DNA of 51,727 bases from Komagataeibacter europaeus LMG 18890 (GTDB lineage Bacteria > Pseudomonadota > Alphaproteobacteria > Acetobacterales > Acetobacteraceae): NCBI RefSeq assembly GCF_000285295.1, contig NZ_CADP01000017.1:1-51727 (forward strand). The letters run 5' to 3'. The notes under the pieces were generated by a model, which was not told the DNA's origin, ran no database searches, and saw nothing but the letters and a program-made list of their open reading frames with translations. The translations under genes were made by a program, and so were the position numbers. Positions 1-9,061 of this stretch are shown here, in pieces; position 1 is the first letter of the stretch, and the number at the start of each line of letters is the position of its first letter.

Positions 1-903
1 GACGAGAGCGAAAAACCGCTCCACCTGATTGATCCATGAGGCCCCGGTCGGCGTAAAATGAACGTGCCAGCGCGGGCGCCTGGCCAACCAGTCACGGATC
101 AGCTTCGTCTTGTGGGTGGCATAGTTATCCATCACCAGATGGATATCGAGGTCAGTCGGCACATTGGTTTCGATCTGGTCAAGGAATTTGCGGAATTCCG
201 TGGATCGGTGCTTCGGATAACACTTTCCAATGATGGTGCCGGTGGCAATGTCGAGAGCTGCGAACAGTGAGGTCGTACCGTGGCGGGTATAGTCATGTGT
301 CCGCCGCTCGACCTGGCCGGGCCGCATCGGGAGCATGGGCTGGCTGCGATCCAGCGCCTGGATCTGGCTCTTCTCATCCACGCACAGTACCAGCGCACGC
401 TCCGGCGGTGCCATATACAGACCAACGATGTCGCGGACCTTCTCCACGAAGAGGGGGTCGTTCGACAGTTTGAAGGTCTCTGTTCGATGCGGCTGTAACC
501 CGAACGCTTTCCAGATGCGATGGATCGTTGACGGTGCATATCCCACGGCCTGTGCCATCGAGCGCAGCGACCAATGCGTAGCACCGCGCGGGGTTTCTTC
601 CAGTGTCCGGCGGATCGTCTCCGCGATTTCCCCGTCGCCGATCGAGCGTGGTGTCCCCGGCCGGGGTTCATCGTAAAGCCCGTCCAGACGGTCCGTCGCA
701 AAACGCCGGCGCCACTTGCCAACCGTGTTGATGTCCGCGCCCATCAGGTCACGGATCGCCTTGTTCTCATGCCCATCGGCTGCGGCAAGGACAATACGGG
801 CTCGCCGCGCAAGCGCCTGGCCCGTCTTGCGCGCCCTTGCCAGAGATTCCAGTTCCTGACGCTCCAATGCCGTCAGTTCAATCGCAACCGCTACACGTCC
901 CAT
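1..903 (-). CDS. IS630 family transposase, 3' end outside window
   Basis: DDE transposase that cuts and joins the element's ends. The frame is open from the ATG at 903 to the first base of the window (301 codons) with no stop. The N-terminal part is a helix-turn-helix of the IS630 type ([20 protein letters not shown]). The three catalytic acids are visible: Asp in LCVDEKSQ, Asp in VMDNYATHK, and Glu in [11 protein letters not shown] near the window edge. Only about 40 residues should be missing compared with usual IS630 transposases. Other open frames over the same bases, such as 132-722 on the same strand, are out of phase with these motifs. Whether the element is active cannot be judged from a partial copy. 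Confidence 0.9.
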   Translation of the reverse strand, partial: MGRVAVAIELTALERQELESLARARKTGQALARRARIVLAAADGHENKAIRDLMGADINTVGKWRRRFATDRLDGLYDEPRPGTPRSIGDGEIAETIRRTLEETPRGATHWSLRSMAQAVGYAPSTIHRIWKAFGLQPHRTETFKLSNDPLFVEKVRDIVGLYMAPPERALVLCVDEKSQIQALDRSQPMLPMRPGQVERRTHDYTRHGTTSLFAALDIATGTIIGKCYPKHRSTEFRKFLDQIETNVPTDLDIHLVMDNYATHKTKLIRDWLARRPRWHVHFTPTGASWINQVERFFALV

Positions 904-954
904 TCGATTACCCCTGCCATCAGGATAATCATATAAACTTCTCGATCAGGACAC
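1..954 (-). mobile_element. IS630-family insertion sequence, cut by window start
   Basis: The element contains the IS630-type transposase and its right end. I place that end at 954 because the sequence that follows, TA then GGAACGCCGCC, matches the inside of the intergenic repeat seen elsewhere (compare AGGAATGCCG near 4755). IS630 elements insert at TA, so the TA at 955-956 is the likely duplicated target. The other end and the left half of the interrupted repeat lie outside the window, so the terminal inverted repeats cannot be compared. Confidence 0.75.
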
Positions 955-956
955 TA

Positions 957-1006
957 GGAACGCCGCCTTTTTGGAAAAGGCGGCGCCCGAAAACTTTTAT
1001 TATTTC
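957..1006 (+). repeat. Intergenic palindromic repeat, copy 1 (right half)
   Basis: Right half of the repeat family described under 15076-15163: the second hairpin GCCGCCTTTTTGG/AAAAGGCGGC followed by CCGAAAACTTTTATTATTTC. The left half is absent because the IS630 element abuts it at 954. It lies just beyond the stop codon of the SDR gene, so it may also act as that gene's terminator. Confidence 0.8.
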
Positions 1007-1009
1007 CAT

Positions 1010-1951
1010 CTATGACAGCGATGTGCCGGTCAGCCGTTCCGCCACCTGCCACAGCCGCCGTGCGATGGTCAGGTCACGCGCGGCGGGGGGAATGAAGGCT
1101 TCGGCCACATGACCCCGCCGTTCGCCCCGGCCGCCGGGTCCGTAATAGCCGCCATCACGGGCTTCCGGCGCCATGGCGGCGAATTCGATGGGCAGCGCAC
1201 CATGGGCGGCGGACTGTCCCATCAGGCGGAAGGCCCAGATCGCGCCAAAACGGGTCAGGCGTTCCTGCAGGCCCTGCTTTGTATTCAGGCGGCTGGCCGC
1301 GATGTCGGTCATGGCCCAGCCGGGATGGGCTGCGATGGAATGCAGCGGCCAGCCATGCGTGCGGGCCTGCCGGTCCAGTTCCAGCGCCAGGATCAGGTCC
1401 GCCAGCTTGCTTTGCCTGTAGGCGCGGAACGGGGCATAGCGGCGACGGCCCTGCAGGTCGTCAAATATGATCTGGCCCGTCAGCGCGGCAAGGCTGGCTA
1501 CCGTGACCACGCGCCCGCCCTGCGGGGCGGCGCACAGCAGGGGACGCAGGCGCGCCGTCAGGGCGAAGGGGCCAAGGAAATTGGTGCCGAACTGCAGTTC
1601 GAACCCGTCGCGGGTTTCCAGGCGACGCGGCGTGCCCATGACACCGGCATTGTTGACCAGAATGTCTAGCCTGTCGGTTTCCGCCGCCAGTTCACGGGCA
1701 AATGTCGCGATTGAATCAAGGCTTGCCACATCCAGCAGCCGGAAGGTGGCATCCGCCCCCGGCGCATCGTGCTGTAGCCGGGTCAGGGCGGCCAGTCCCT
1801 TGTCGGGGTTGCGCCCCGCAAGCATGACCCGCGCCCCGCGTGAAGCCAGGCCCAGCGCCGTCTGGTAGCCAAGGCCACCGGTCGCCCCGGTGACAAGGGC
1901 AAGGTGGCCATCCATGCGGGGGGCCTGTTTGATGGTCCAGTGTCTGGTCAT
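1010..1951 (-). CDS. SDR family oxidoreductase (retinol dehydrogenase-like)
   Basis: NAD(P)-dependent oxidoreductase of the short-chain dehydrogenase family, 313 residues, soluble; the substrate is not predictable. The nucleotide-binding motif TGATGGLG is at about residues 21-28, NNAGVMG follows, and the catalytic Tyr and Lys are in YRQSK. The length and C-terminal extension fit the retinol-dehydrogenase/WW-oxidoreductase-like branch of the family. I chose the ATG at 1951, which overlaps the upstream DedA stop codon by four bases (ATGA). A longer frame reaching 2161 has low-complexity Arg/Gly-rich sequence and is an out-of-phase reading of the DedA gene. The overlap suggests translational coupling with DedA. 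It is followed at once by a truncated repeat and the IS630 element. Confidence 0.88.
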   Translation of the reverse strand: MTRHWTIKQAPRMDGHLALVTGATGGLGYQTALGLASRGARVMLAGRNPDKGLAALTRLQHDAPGADATFRLLDVASLDSIATFARELAAETDRLDILVNNAGVMGTPRRLETRDGFELQFGTNFLGPFALTARLRPLLCAAPQGGRVVTVASLAALTGQIIFDDLQGRRRYAPFRAYRQSKLADLILALELDRQARTHGWPLHSIAAHPGWAMTDIAASRLNTKQGLQERLTRFGAIWAFRLMGQSAAHGALPIEFAAMAPEARDGGYYGPGGRGERRGHVAEAFIPPAARDLTIARRLWQVAERLTGTSLS

Positions 1952-2616
1952 GTGTCCGCCTGTTCTCTGGATTGGTACATTTCCTTCCGGGCTTCGGCTT
2001 CCACCTGTGCCGTCAGGCGTGCTTCGTGCCGCCGCAGGAAAATAATGGCGCATACCATCATGATTCCGCCCCCGGTTGCGACTGCAATTCCCACGGGCCC
2101 GGAAATGCGCATGATCCTGTGGCCCAGGTAATAGGCGGCATAGGCGTATCCACCAGCCCATAATATGCCGCCGATCGCATTATATATCAGAAACCGGGAC
2201 CACGGCATGCGGCTTGCCCCCGCCAGCAGGGCCACGAATACGCGCAGGATGGCAATGAACCGTCCCGCGCAGACAATGATCCCCCCATACCGCCGGAACA
2301 GGAAACGCCCGGTCTGGAGGCGTCGTGGCGTAAGCCCCACCTTTGCCCCATGGCGTTCCAGCAGCGGATAACCAAGCCCGCGCCCGATCAGGTAGCCAAG
2401 ATTGTCACCCGTGATGGCACCGATGATGGCGGCTGTCGCCACCCATGCAATATCCAGCCGGTGGGTGGTGGCGCAGTAGATCGCGGCCGAAATGACAAGG
2501 GTTTCAGCCGGAAGGGGAATGCCCATGCTTTCCAGCATGACAATAACGCCAATCACGCCATAGCCGTAATGCTGGAAAAGATGTTCAAGATGCTGAAGCA
2601 GCGGACTACCTGTCAC
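1948..2616 (-). CDS. DedA family membrane protein
   Basis: Integral inner-membrane protein of the DedA/SNARE-associated family. Members are linked to undecaprenyl-phosphate or phospholipid flipping and to membrane homeostasis. Family hallmarks visible here are YGYGVIGVIVMLESMGIPLPAET near the N-terminus, GDNLGYLIGRGLG, and the Arg-rich amphipathic stretch AGRFIAILRVFVALLAG. The frame stays open upstream to a GTG at 2739, but that would run into the divergent peptidase gene and its ribosome site. The GTG at 2616 gives 222 residues and an N-terminus like those of the family, though no clear Shine-Dalgarno sequence is seen, so the start is uncertain. It overlaps the SDR gene by four bases and is probably co-transcribed with it. 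Confidence 0.85.
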   Translation of the reverse strand: MTGSPLLQHLEHLFQHYGYGVIGVIVMLESMGIPLPAETLVISAAIYCATTHRLDIAWVATAAIIGAITGDNLGYLIGRGLGYPLLERHGAKVGLTPRRLQTGRFLFRRYGGIIVCAGRFIAILRVFVALLAGASRMPWSRFLIYNAIGGILWAGGYAYAAYYLGHRIMRISGPVGIAVATGGGIMMVCAIIFLRRHEARLTAQVEAEARKEMYQSREQADT

Positions 2617-2713
2617 AAATGAAAAGAGTATGTAGGTTACGGACGACAGAACGTAAAACGCGGTGTGTGCAATTCCGATACCATTGGCACGCACAAATGG
2701 CAGGAGCAAGAAC

Positions 2714-4711
2714 ATGACCCAGTCCGGCACCAGCGGCACGACGGATACCGGAACACGCCCCTATGGCACATGGCCCTCACCCGTCAGTGCGGCGCTTGTG
2801 GCGGGAAAGACGGTTGCCCTGTCGGATGTGCGGGTGGATGGGCGTGACATCTACTGGATCGAGGGACGTCCGGCCGAGGGCGGGCGCCGTGTGCTGGTCC
2901 GTGCCCGCGCGGGACAGGTGGCCGACGTGACCCCTGCCCCGTTTGATGTCGGCACGCGGGTGCATGAATATGGCGGCGGGGCCTATGCCGTATGCCAGGG
3001 GATCATTGCGTTCAGCAACCGCCGCGACGGCAGCCTGTGGCTGGTGGAAGGGGGGCAGTCGCGCTGCCTTTCGACCGGGGCGGGGCTGTGGTATGCCGAC
3101 CTGACATTCAGCCCCGACGGCCGTTTCCTGTTCTGCGTGCGTGAAGACCACCGCGCGCAAGACGAGGAACCTGCCGCCGCCATCGTGGTGCTGGACTGCA
3201 CCGCAACGGTGGACCCGGCCTTCAACGGTGGCACGCCGCTGGTCATGGGACCGGATTTCCTGTCATCTCCCCGTCCCTCGCCCGATGGACGGTATCTGGC
3301 GTGGATCGAATGGGACCATCCGGCCATGCCATGGGATGCCACCCGCCTGCGTGTCGCCACCCTGCTGCAGGAAGGTGATGACCCACCGCGCCTTGCCGCC
3401 CCGTGGAGTGCCGCGGGCGACGATGGGCAGGCGGAATCGGTCATTGAACCGTGCTGGGACACGGCGGGACGGCTTCTGGCGCTGTCCGATCGCAGCGGGT
3501 GGTGGAATCTCTACCGGTTCGATACGACGTCCTCCTCTCCCGTGGCGCTGGCCCCCATGGAAGCTGAAATCGGTCAGCCGCACTGGGTGTTCGGGCTGCG
3601 CAGTTACGTGCCGCTGCACGATGGCAGCATCCTTGCCATGGTCATCAACGACGGTGATACCCGCATGGTTTCCATCCGTGACGGGGTGGTGATGCCGCTC
3701 GACCTTGGTCATCCCTCCGGCTGTCCGGTCCCGGTGGAAGGGGACGGGTTCGCATGGCTGGATGCGCCGCCCGATAACGCGGCCGCCGTGGTCCGCGGCC
3801 AGCCGGGACAGGTGCCGCAGGTCCTGCGCCGGGCGACGGAACTGCCGCTGTCGACGGATGATATCGCCCGCCCTGCCCCGATCCATTTCCCCCTGCCCGA
3901 TGGTGAGGGCACGGGACATGCCTTTTTCTATGCGCCCGCCAATGCCCGTTATCACGGGCCGGAGGGGGAAAAGCCGCCGCTGGTCGTTGTCGCCCATGGC
4001 GGGCCTACGGGCCGGGCCAATCCGGCCTTTTCATTCAAGGTGCAATGGTGGACCAGCCGGGGCTTTGCCGTGGTTGATGTCAATTATGGCGGTTCAACCG
4101 GGTTTGGCCGCGCCTACCGGCAGCGGCTGGAACGGCAGTGGGGCGTGGTGGATGTGGATGACTGCATCGCCGCATGTCATTACCTTGCCACGACCGGGCA
4201 GGTTGACCCGGCCCGCATTGTCATAAGGGGCAGTAGCGCAGGCGGCCTGACGGTGCTGCTGGCGCTGGCGCGTTCGGATCTGTTCGCGGCGGGCACCAGC
4301 CTGTATGGCGTGACCGACCTGCGCGCGCTGGCGCAGGATACGCACAAATTTGAGTCACGTTATCTGGACACGCTGGTTGGTCCCTACCCTGCGGATGAGG
4401 CGACCTATCTTGCCCGCTCCCCCATAACCCAGGTGGCTGACATCAGGGTGCCGGTCCTGTTCCTGCAGGGGCTGGATGACCGGGTGGTGCCGCCAGCGCA
4501 GGCGGAATCGATGGTCGCGGCGCTGCGTGGGCGCGGGGTGCCGTGTGCGTTGTATGAATTTGAAGGCGAGGGCCACGGCTTCCGGCAGGAAGCCACCATA
4601 CGCAGGGCATGGGAACTCGAACTGGCGTTCTACCAGCAGGTGCTCAGGCTGCCTGTCTCCCCTGCCCTGCATGTGGATCTGACGGCCCGGCAATCCGCAA
4701 AAACTGTTTGA
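2714..4711 (+). CDS. S9 family peptidase (prolyl oligopeptidase / acylaminoacyl-peptidase type)
   Basis: Serine peptidase of 665 residues. The N-terminal two thirds are WD/PD40-like beta-propeller repeats (for example FSPDGRFLF and SPDGRYLAW). The C-terminal alpha/beta-hydrolase domain starts near VVVAHGGPTG. Catalytic residues are Ser about 508 in GSSAGG, Asp about 589 in GLDDRVVPP, and His about 621 in EGHGFR. Such enzymes cleave short peptides or N-acyl amino acids. There is no obvious signal peptide, so it is probably cytoplasmic. The ATG at 2714 was chosen because AGGAG lies eight bases upstream; the open frame extends further to 2663 without such a site. It is divergent from the DedA gene and is followed by a repeat copy and a strong terminator. 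Confidence 0.92.
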   Translation: MTQSGTSGTTDTGTRPYGTWPSPVSAALVAGKTVALSDVRVDGRDIYWIEGRPAEGGRRVLVRARAGQVADVTPAPFDVGTRVHEYGGGAYAVCQGIIAFSNRRDGSLWLVEGGQSRCLSTGAGLWYADLTFSPDGRFLFCVREDHRAQDEEPAAAIVVLDCTATVDPAFNGGTPLVMGPDFLSSPRPSPDGRYLAWIEWDHPAMPWDATRLRVATLLQEGDDPPRLAAPWSAAGDDGQAESVIEPCWDTAGRLLALSDRSGWWNLYRFDTTSSSPVALAPMEAEIGQPHWVFGLRSYVPLHDGSILAMVINDGDTRMVSIRDGVVMPLDLGHPSGCPVPVEGDGFAWLDAPPDNAAAVVRGQPGQVPQVLRRATELPLSTDDIARPAPIHFPLPDGEGTGHAFFYAPANARYHGPEGEKPPLVVVAHGGPTGRANPAFSFKVQWWTSRGFAVVDVNYGGSTGFGRAYRQRLERQWGVVDVDDCIAACHYLATTGQVDPARIVIRGSSAGGLTVLLALARSDLFAAGTSLYGVTDLRALAQDTHKFESRYLDTLVGPYPADEATYLARSPITQVADIRVPVLFLQGLDDRVVPPAQAESMVAALRGRGVPCALYEFEGEGHGFRQEATIRRAWELELAFYQQVLRLPVSPALHVDLTARQSAKTV

Positions 4712-4714
4712 ACG

Positions 4715-4808
4715 GAAAAGAAGTTCTTGGTGAAGCTTTTTTCAAAAAGCTTCAAGGAATGCCGTCTTTTTGGAAAAAAGACCGCACCCAAAAAACCTTT
4801 ATCACTTC
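4715..4808 (+). repeat. Intergenic palindromic repeat, copy 2
   Basis: Full-length copy. The first hairpin is the perfect palindrome GAAGCTTTTTTCAAAAAGC followed by TTC (4732-4753). The second is the looser GTCTTTTTGGAAAAAAGAC (4763-4781). The outer ends AAGTTCTTGGTG and CACCCAAAAAAC are partly complementary. It sits between the peptidase stop and the bidirectional terminator. Confidence 0.85.
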
Positions 4809-4820
4809 AGACCTGACGCA

Positions 4821-4855
4821 AAACGGGCGTCCCGATCAGGGGACGCCCGTTTTTT
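4821..4855. terminator. Bidirectional rho-independent terminator
   Basis: Perfect 10-bp stem CGGGCGTCCC (4824-4833) / GGGACGCCCG, loop GATCAG, with a run of T on the plus strand and of A upstream. It lies between two convergent genes, the S9 peptidase and the sugar transporter remnant, so it can serve both strands. Confidence 0.85.
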
Positions 4856-4888
4856 AGTGATGCCGACCGTATGCAGCGGCGTCGGATA

Positions 4889-6357
4889 TTATTCTTCTTC
4901 CTCGACAATGGCGGTATTGCCGCGTGTCGGGCGGAAGCGGCCCTCGCGCAGGGCTTCCTCGATATCCTCCAGCGAGGCCCCGCGTGTTTCGGGCACCATG
5001 AAATAGACGAACAGGACCGACAGCAGGTTCACCCCGGCATAGAACCACATCGTGCCACCCAGCGTAATCTTGGTGACCAGCGTCAGCGCCGTGCTGGTCA
5101 CCAGCAGGTCACTGCCCCACAGCATGGCGGAATGCAGGCTGGTGGCGTTGCCGCGCATGGAAAGCGGGAACATCTCCGCCCCCAGCAGCCAGCCCACGAC
5201 CTGGATGCCACCGGCGTTGAACACCATGAACAGCAGCATGAAGACAATGATCAGCCAGCTACCCATGCTGCCCGGCTGCGGGTGCAGCAGGAACATGATG
5301 CCAAGCCCGATCAGGCTGACCACGCTGCCCGGTCCCATGACCAGCACCAGCCTGCGGCGGCCGATGCGGTCGACGATGTTCGACCCCAGCACGGTCATGA
5401 CCAGGTAGATGATCGAAATGCCAATGCTGGCCATCAACGCGGATGAACTGCCAAACCCCGCATCCGACAGGAAGGTCGGGGCATAGTAGATCATCATTTC
5501 CAGACCACCCGCCTGCGTGAAGAAGGCGACGCCAAGGGCGGCCACCAGGGCCGGACGCACCCACGGCTGGCGCAGGCCGCGCCAGCCGATGTCGCGTGGA
5601 TCGGTTTCCTCGTTCGCATTGGCGTGGATACGGCGCATTTCGCGGCGGATATCGCGTTCGGAAGTGCGGATGCGCTGCAGCTGTTCCAGCGCGGAATCCA
5701 GGCTTTCATGTTCCGCCGCCCAGCGCGGGCTTTTGGGCAGGAAGAACATGGAAACGAACACGACCGCGGCGGGAATGGCGGCAATGGCCACCATCGGCCG
5801 CCAGCCCCACGCGTCACGCGCGGCAAAACCGATGATGTTGGCGGCAAAGATGCCGATGCCGATGGCGATGTTGAACATCGTGACCATGTGCCCGCGCTTG
5901 TGCGCGGGCGCCAGTTCCGAGATGTACATGGGCACCACCTGCGTGGACCCGCCAACCGCCAGCCCCAGGAACACGCGCGATAGGATCAGCGTGTACACAT
6001 CCGGCGAAAAGGCGCAGGCTAGCGCGCCCAGCACGAAAATGGCCGTGACGATCATGATGGATTTGCGGCGTCCGTAATGTTCGGACATCCACCCGGTCAG
6101 CAGCGAACCCATCACGGCGCCCGCCAGAATGGCGGAGGCCACCATTTCCTGGTAGAAGCTGCTGAGGTGGAAATCACGCGTGATCAGCAGCAGCGCGCCC
6201 GAGACGATCCCGGTATCGTAACCATAGAGGCGGCCACGATGGCTGCGAGCCATAAGGTCTTGCGCGCGTTGGGGGAAATATCGATCTGGGACATGTCAGG
6301 CAACGGTTCCGTTGCCTGTGGCGTGGGATGCTGTGCGGGTGGGGTCTGGTTATTCAT
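4889..6357 (-). pseudogene. Sugar:H+ symporter (MFS), frameshifted near residue 43
   Basis: Major facilitator of the sugar porter family (XylE/GalP/IolT type). The start region (ATG at 6357, GGAAGGAA upstream) encodes about 43 residues ending ARKTLWLAAIVAA. The rest continues in a different frame from LYGYDTGIVSGALLLI to the stop at 4889, with GRRKS and GRRRL loop motifs, PKSPRW and PETRGASLEDIE all intact. The family reads A-LGGLLYGYDTG here, and about ten bases appear to be missing around 6228-6238, between GCC triplets. As read, no single start yields a complete first membrane helix; an internal ATG at 6253 would give a 454-residue protein lacking its first half-helix. It may be a recent inactivation or a sequence error. 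An intact relative lies at 10987. Confidence 0.75.
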
Positions 6358-6422
6358 GCGGGTGCCTGTTCCTTCCTTCTTCTTATAATTCGTCCGTAAC
6401 GGCCGGGTTCCCCGGGGCGGCA

Positions 6423-7859
6423 TCAACCGTTCCGGGTGCGGTGGACCTGCAGGGCGGCTTTCATGCTGGCAACCTGACGCATGGCATCATGCAGGCGGCA
6501 CCAGTCATCTGTTGCCGCGATGGGTTGCCAGATGGCTTCCACCGTCTCGACAGACATCAGGCACGCGGCCCCATTGTGGAAATACGGCTGTGACAGGTCG
6601 ACGCCCCGTGCCGGTTCATGTTGCATGATCCGGTCGTGCAGGGGACGGAAACTGTCCTGCGTATAAAAGTCTCCACGCGGTCCTGTTATGGCACGTTTCT
6701 GGCTCTGTTCGCCACCATACCAGTCAAAAAATGGAAATTCAAATCCAATCTGGCTTTCATCCATGAAAGAAAAAAGACATTCGCGCAGATCGGTGGAGGA
6801 TTTTCTTGAAATCTCCTTCAGTCCAAGCCGATTAAGCACTGAAATATCAAGAAAACGTTCATATCGTTCCCAGAAGTCATCAAAAATACTTTGGATTTTC
6901 TCAAGCGTGGAAAGGGAAAGCAGGCATTCCCCCAGACGGGCCACGTTCCACGTCATCGCCTCGGGCTGGCGGCCATAGGCATACAGGCCGGAATGATCGA
7001 AATAGGCGGCGGTGAAGGTCGGGTTGAACGTGGGCACGAACCGCCAGGGGCCGTAATCGAAACTCTCGCCGGTAATATTGATGTTATCGGTGTTGAGCAC
7101 GCCATGCACGAAGCCCGCGGTCATCCACTGCGCGGTCATTTCGGCAATGCGGGTCGTGGCGGCGTCATACAGGGCGGCGGCAGGATCCGCGGCGCCAGCC
7201 AGGTCGGGGTAATAGGTTTCGATCACGTATTCCACCAGCCTGGTCAGGCTTGCACGGTCTTCATTGGCGACAAGGCGCTGGAACGTGCCGATGCGGATGT
7301 GGGAATGGCTCAGGCGGGCCAGCACGCATGACCGCGTGGGGGACGGTTCGTCCCCGCGATGCAGGCTTTCACCCGTTTCCACCACGCTCAGCGTGCGGGA
7401 GGTACGCACGCCTGCCGCATCCAGCCGTTCACTGGCCAGGATTTCGCGTATGCCCCCCTTCAGCGTCAGGCGGCCATCGCCGCCGCGCGACCACGGCGTG
7501 GTGCCGCTGCCCTTGGTGCCAATGTCCAGCACGCGGCCGTCCACGCTGTCCTCAAGCTGCGCGAACAGGAAGCCCCGCCCATCGCCAAGGTCGGGGTTGT
7601 ACGACCGGAACTGATGCCCGTGATAGCGCAGGGCCAGTGGCTGCGGCAGTGATCCGGGCAGGGGGTCGAAATATCCGAAATGGCGTAACCATTCGGCATC
7701 GGTCAGCGTGTCCAGACCGATGCGGGGCGACACGTCATCATTACGGTAGCGCAGGATATGGGCGGGGAAGGTGGCGGCCTGCACCACGTCATAGAATTCA
7801 TCTCCCAGCCGGCTGTGGTGGGTCAGGGGTGTGTAATGGTCGGAAAATGGCATTTGCAT
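6423..7859 (-). CDS. selO: Protein adenylyltransferase SelO (YdiU/UPF0061 family)
   Basis: Pseudokinase-fold enzyme that transfers AMP from ATP to Ser, Thr or Tyr of target proteins; in bacteria it is linked to redox stress. The 478 residues match the family's usual length. Visible hallmarks are RYHGHQFRSYNPDLGDGRG, TKGSGTTPWSRGGDGRLTLK (the inverted nucleotide-binding core), and FVHGVLNTDNINITGESFDYGP, which holds the metal-binding Asn and Asp. The selenocysteine or cysteine found at the C-terminus of many family members is not present; the protein ends HRTRNG. It is 22 bases downstream of the hydrolase gene at 7882-8940 and likely shares its transcript. The C-terminal half (about 6750-6950) is somewhat richer in A/T than its neighbours. 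Confidence 0.93.
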   Translation of the reverse strand: MQMPFSDHYTPLTHHSRLGDEFYDVVQAATFPAHILRYRNDDVSPRIGLDTLTDAEWLRHFGYFDPLPGSLPQPLALRYHGHQFRSYNPDLGDGRGFLFAQLEDSVDGRVLDIGTKGSGTTPWSRGGDGRLTLKGGIREILASERLDAAGVRTSRTLSVVETGESLHRGDEPSPTRSCVLARLSHSHIRIGTFQRLVANEDRASLTRLVEYVIETYYPDLAGAADPAAALYDAATTRIAEMTAQWMTAGFVHGVLNTDNINITGESFDYGPWRFVPTFNPTFTAAYFDHSGLYAYGRQPEAMTWNVARLGECLLSLSTLEKIQSIFDDFWERYERFLDISVLNRLGLKEISRKSSTDLRECLFSFMDESQIGFEFPFFDWYGGEQSQKRAITGPRGDFYTQDSFRPLHDRIMQHEPARGVDLSQPYFHNGAACLMSVETVEAIWQPIAATDDWCRLHDAMRQVASMKAALQVHRTRNG

Positions 7860-7881
7860 ATACTTTACGTGTGATAATGAA

Positions 7882-8940
7882 TTATTGCCGATCCGGACTG
7901 GCGGTTACCAGACCCAGGGGCTGACAGGCATGGCCATGCAGGCAGGCCGCAATATCATGCGGGCGAACGGCATCGACGCGGTCGGGTATCCAGTGCGGGG
8001 CATTATCCTTGTCAATCAGGCGGGCGCGTACGCCCTCGGTAAAATCCGGGCGTTGCAGCAGGTGGCAGACCAGCTGGAATTCCTGCTCCAGCACATGGTC
8101 CAGATCCGGCAGGTCGCGGGCGGCATGCCAGGCGGCCAGGGTGAGGCATAGTGAAAACGGGCACGCCCGTCCCATGGCCGTCAGGTCATCGCGCGCCCAT
8201 GCGGCCGGATGGGCCTGCAGTCTGCGCAGCAGCTCGGGCATGTCCGGTGCATTGTATACAGGGGCAATGGCCGCCGTATCCGGCCCTTTGTCCATGGGGG
8301 GGCACGGTGGCAGGCTGTCCATTACCTGTCCTGCGGGCAGGTGGGTCAGGGCATGCCTTATGGCGTCCAGCGTGCCGGAAGGGGCCATCCGGTCGGCAAA
8401 GCCCGCGTCGATGGCCTGTGTCGCGTTCATCCGTCCCCCCGTCAGCGCAAGGCGCAGGCCGCTCAGCCCCGGCGCGCGCGACAGCAGGTAGGACCCGCCT
8501 GCATCCGGCGTCAGGGCAATGGCGGTTTCCGGCATGGCCAGGATGGCGCGTTCGGTCACGATCCTGTAGCGGACATGCCCGCCCAGCCCGATACCGCCCC
8601 CCATGGCGATGCCATCCATGAACGAGACCACCGGCTTGGGATATCCTGCCAGCACGGAGGCAAGGCGGTAGCTGCGCCGGAATGGCATGGCCCCCTCTTC
8701 CAGCCCCCCTGTTTCCAGCCGGTCGCGGATGGCGCGGATATCGCCCCCCGCGCAGAAGGCGCGCGGGCTTGCGCTGTCGATCAGCACGGTTTCGATCGCG
8801 GGGTCATCGCGCCATGCGTGCAGGCAGGTATCAAGGCATGCCAGCATGTCCATGTTCAGCGCATTGAGTGCTGTCGGCCGGTTGAGCGTGATGCGTCCCA
8901 GCCGGCCGGTATGGTTAATATGGATCAGTCCGGTGTCCAT
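7882..8940 (-). CDS. Enoyl-CoA hydratase/isomerase family, 3-hydroxyisobutyryl-CoA hydrolase-like
   Basis: Crotonase-fold enzyme of 352 residues, cytoplasmic. The family hydrolyses 3-hydroxyisobutyryl-CoA in valine breakdown, or hydrates/isomerises acyl-CoAs. The oxyanion-hole motifs FCAGGDIRA and MGGGIGLGGH are present, as is MPETAIALTPDAGGSY with the Glu and Asp expected of hydrolases of this branch. The C-terminal RPDFTEGVRARLIDKD is typical of the HIBCH subgroup rather than of simple enoyl-CoA hydratases, which are about 260 residues long. The ATG at 8940 begins MDTGLIHI, as in relatives. No other valine-degradation genes are nearby, so the true substrate is open. Confidence 0.88.
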   Translation of the reverse strand: MDTGLIHINHTGRLGRITLNRPTALNALNMDMLACLDTCLHAWRDDPAIETVLIDSASPRAFCAGGDIRAIRDRLETGGLEEGAMPFRRSYRLASVLAGYPKPVVSFMDGIAMGGGIGLGGHVRYRIVTERAILAMPETAIALTPDAGGSYLLSRAPGLSGLRLALTGGRMNATQAIDAGFADRMAPSGTLDAIRHALTHLPAGQVMDSLPPCPPMDKGPDTAAIAPVYNAPDMPELLRRLQAHPAAWARDDLTAMGRACPFSLCLTLAAWHAARDLPDLDHVLEQEFQLVCHLLQRPDFTEGVRARLIDKDNAPHWIPDRVDAVRPHDIAACLHGHACQPLGLVTASPDRQ

Positions 8941-9061
8941 GGTGCTTCCCTGTGCTGTTTGCTGTGTTCAACCGGTACAGAATGCGCTACCCCCGCTATC
9001 GTCCGGCGTCACGGCTGCGTGCGGACCACAGGCATGCAACAGCTACTGAGGCATAAGCACC

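Noticed and set aside
132-722. 196-codon minus-strand frame within the IS630 element
   Set aside because: It is out of phase with the transposase frame that carries the DDE residues.
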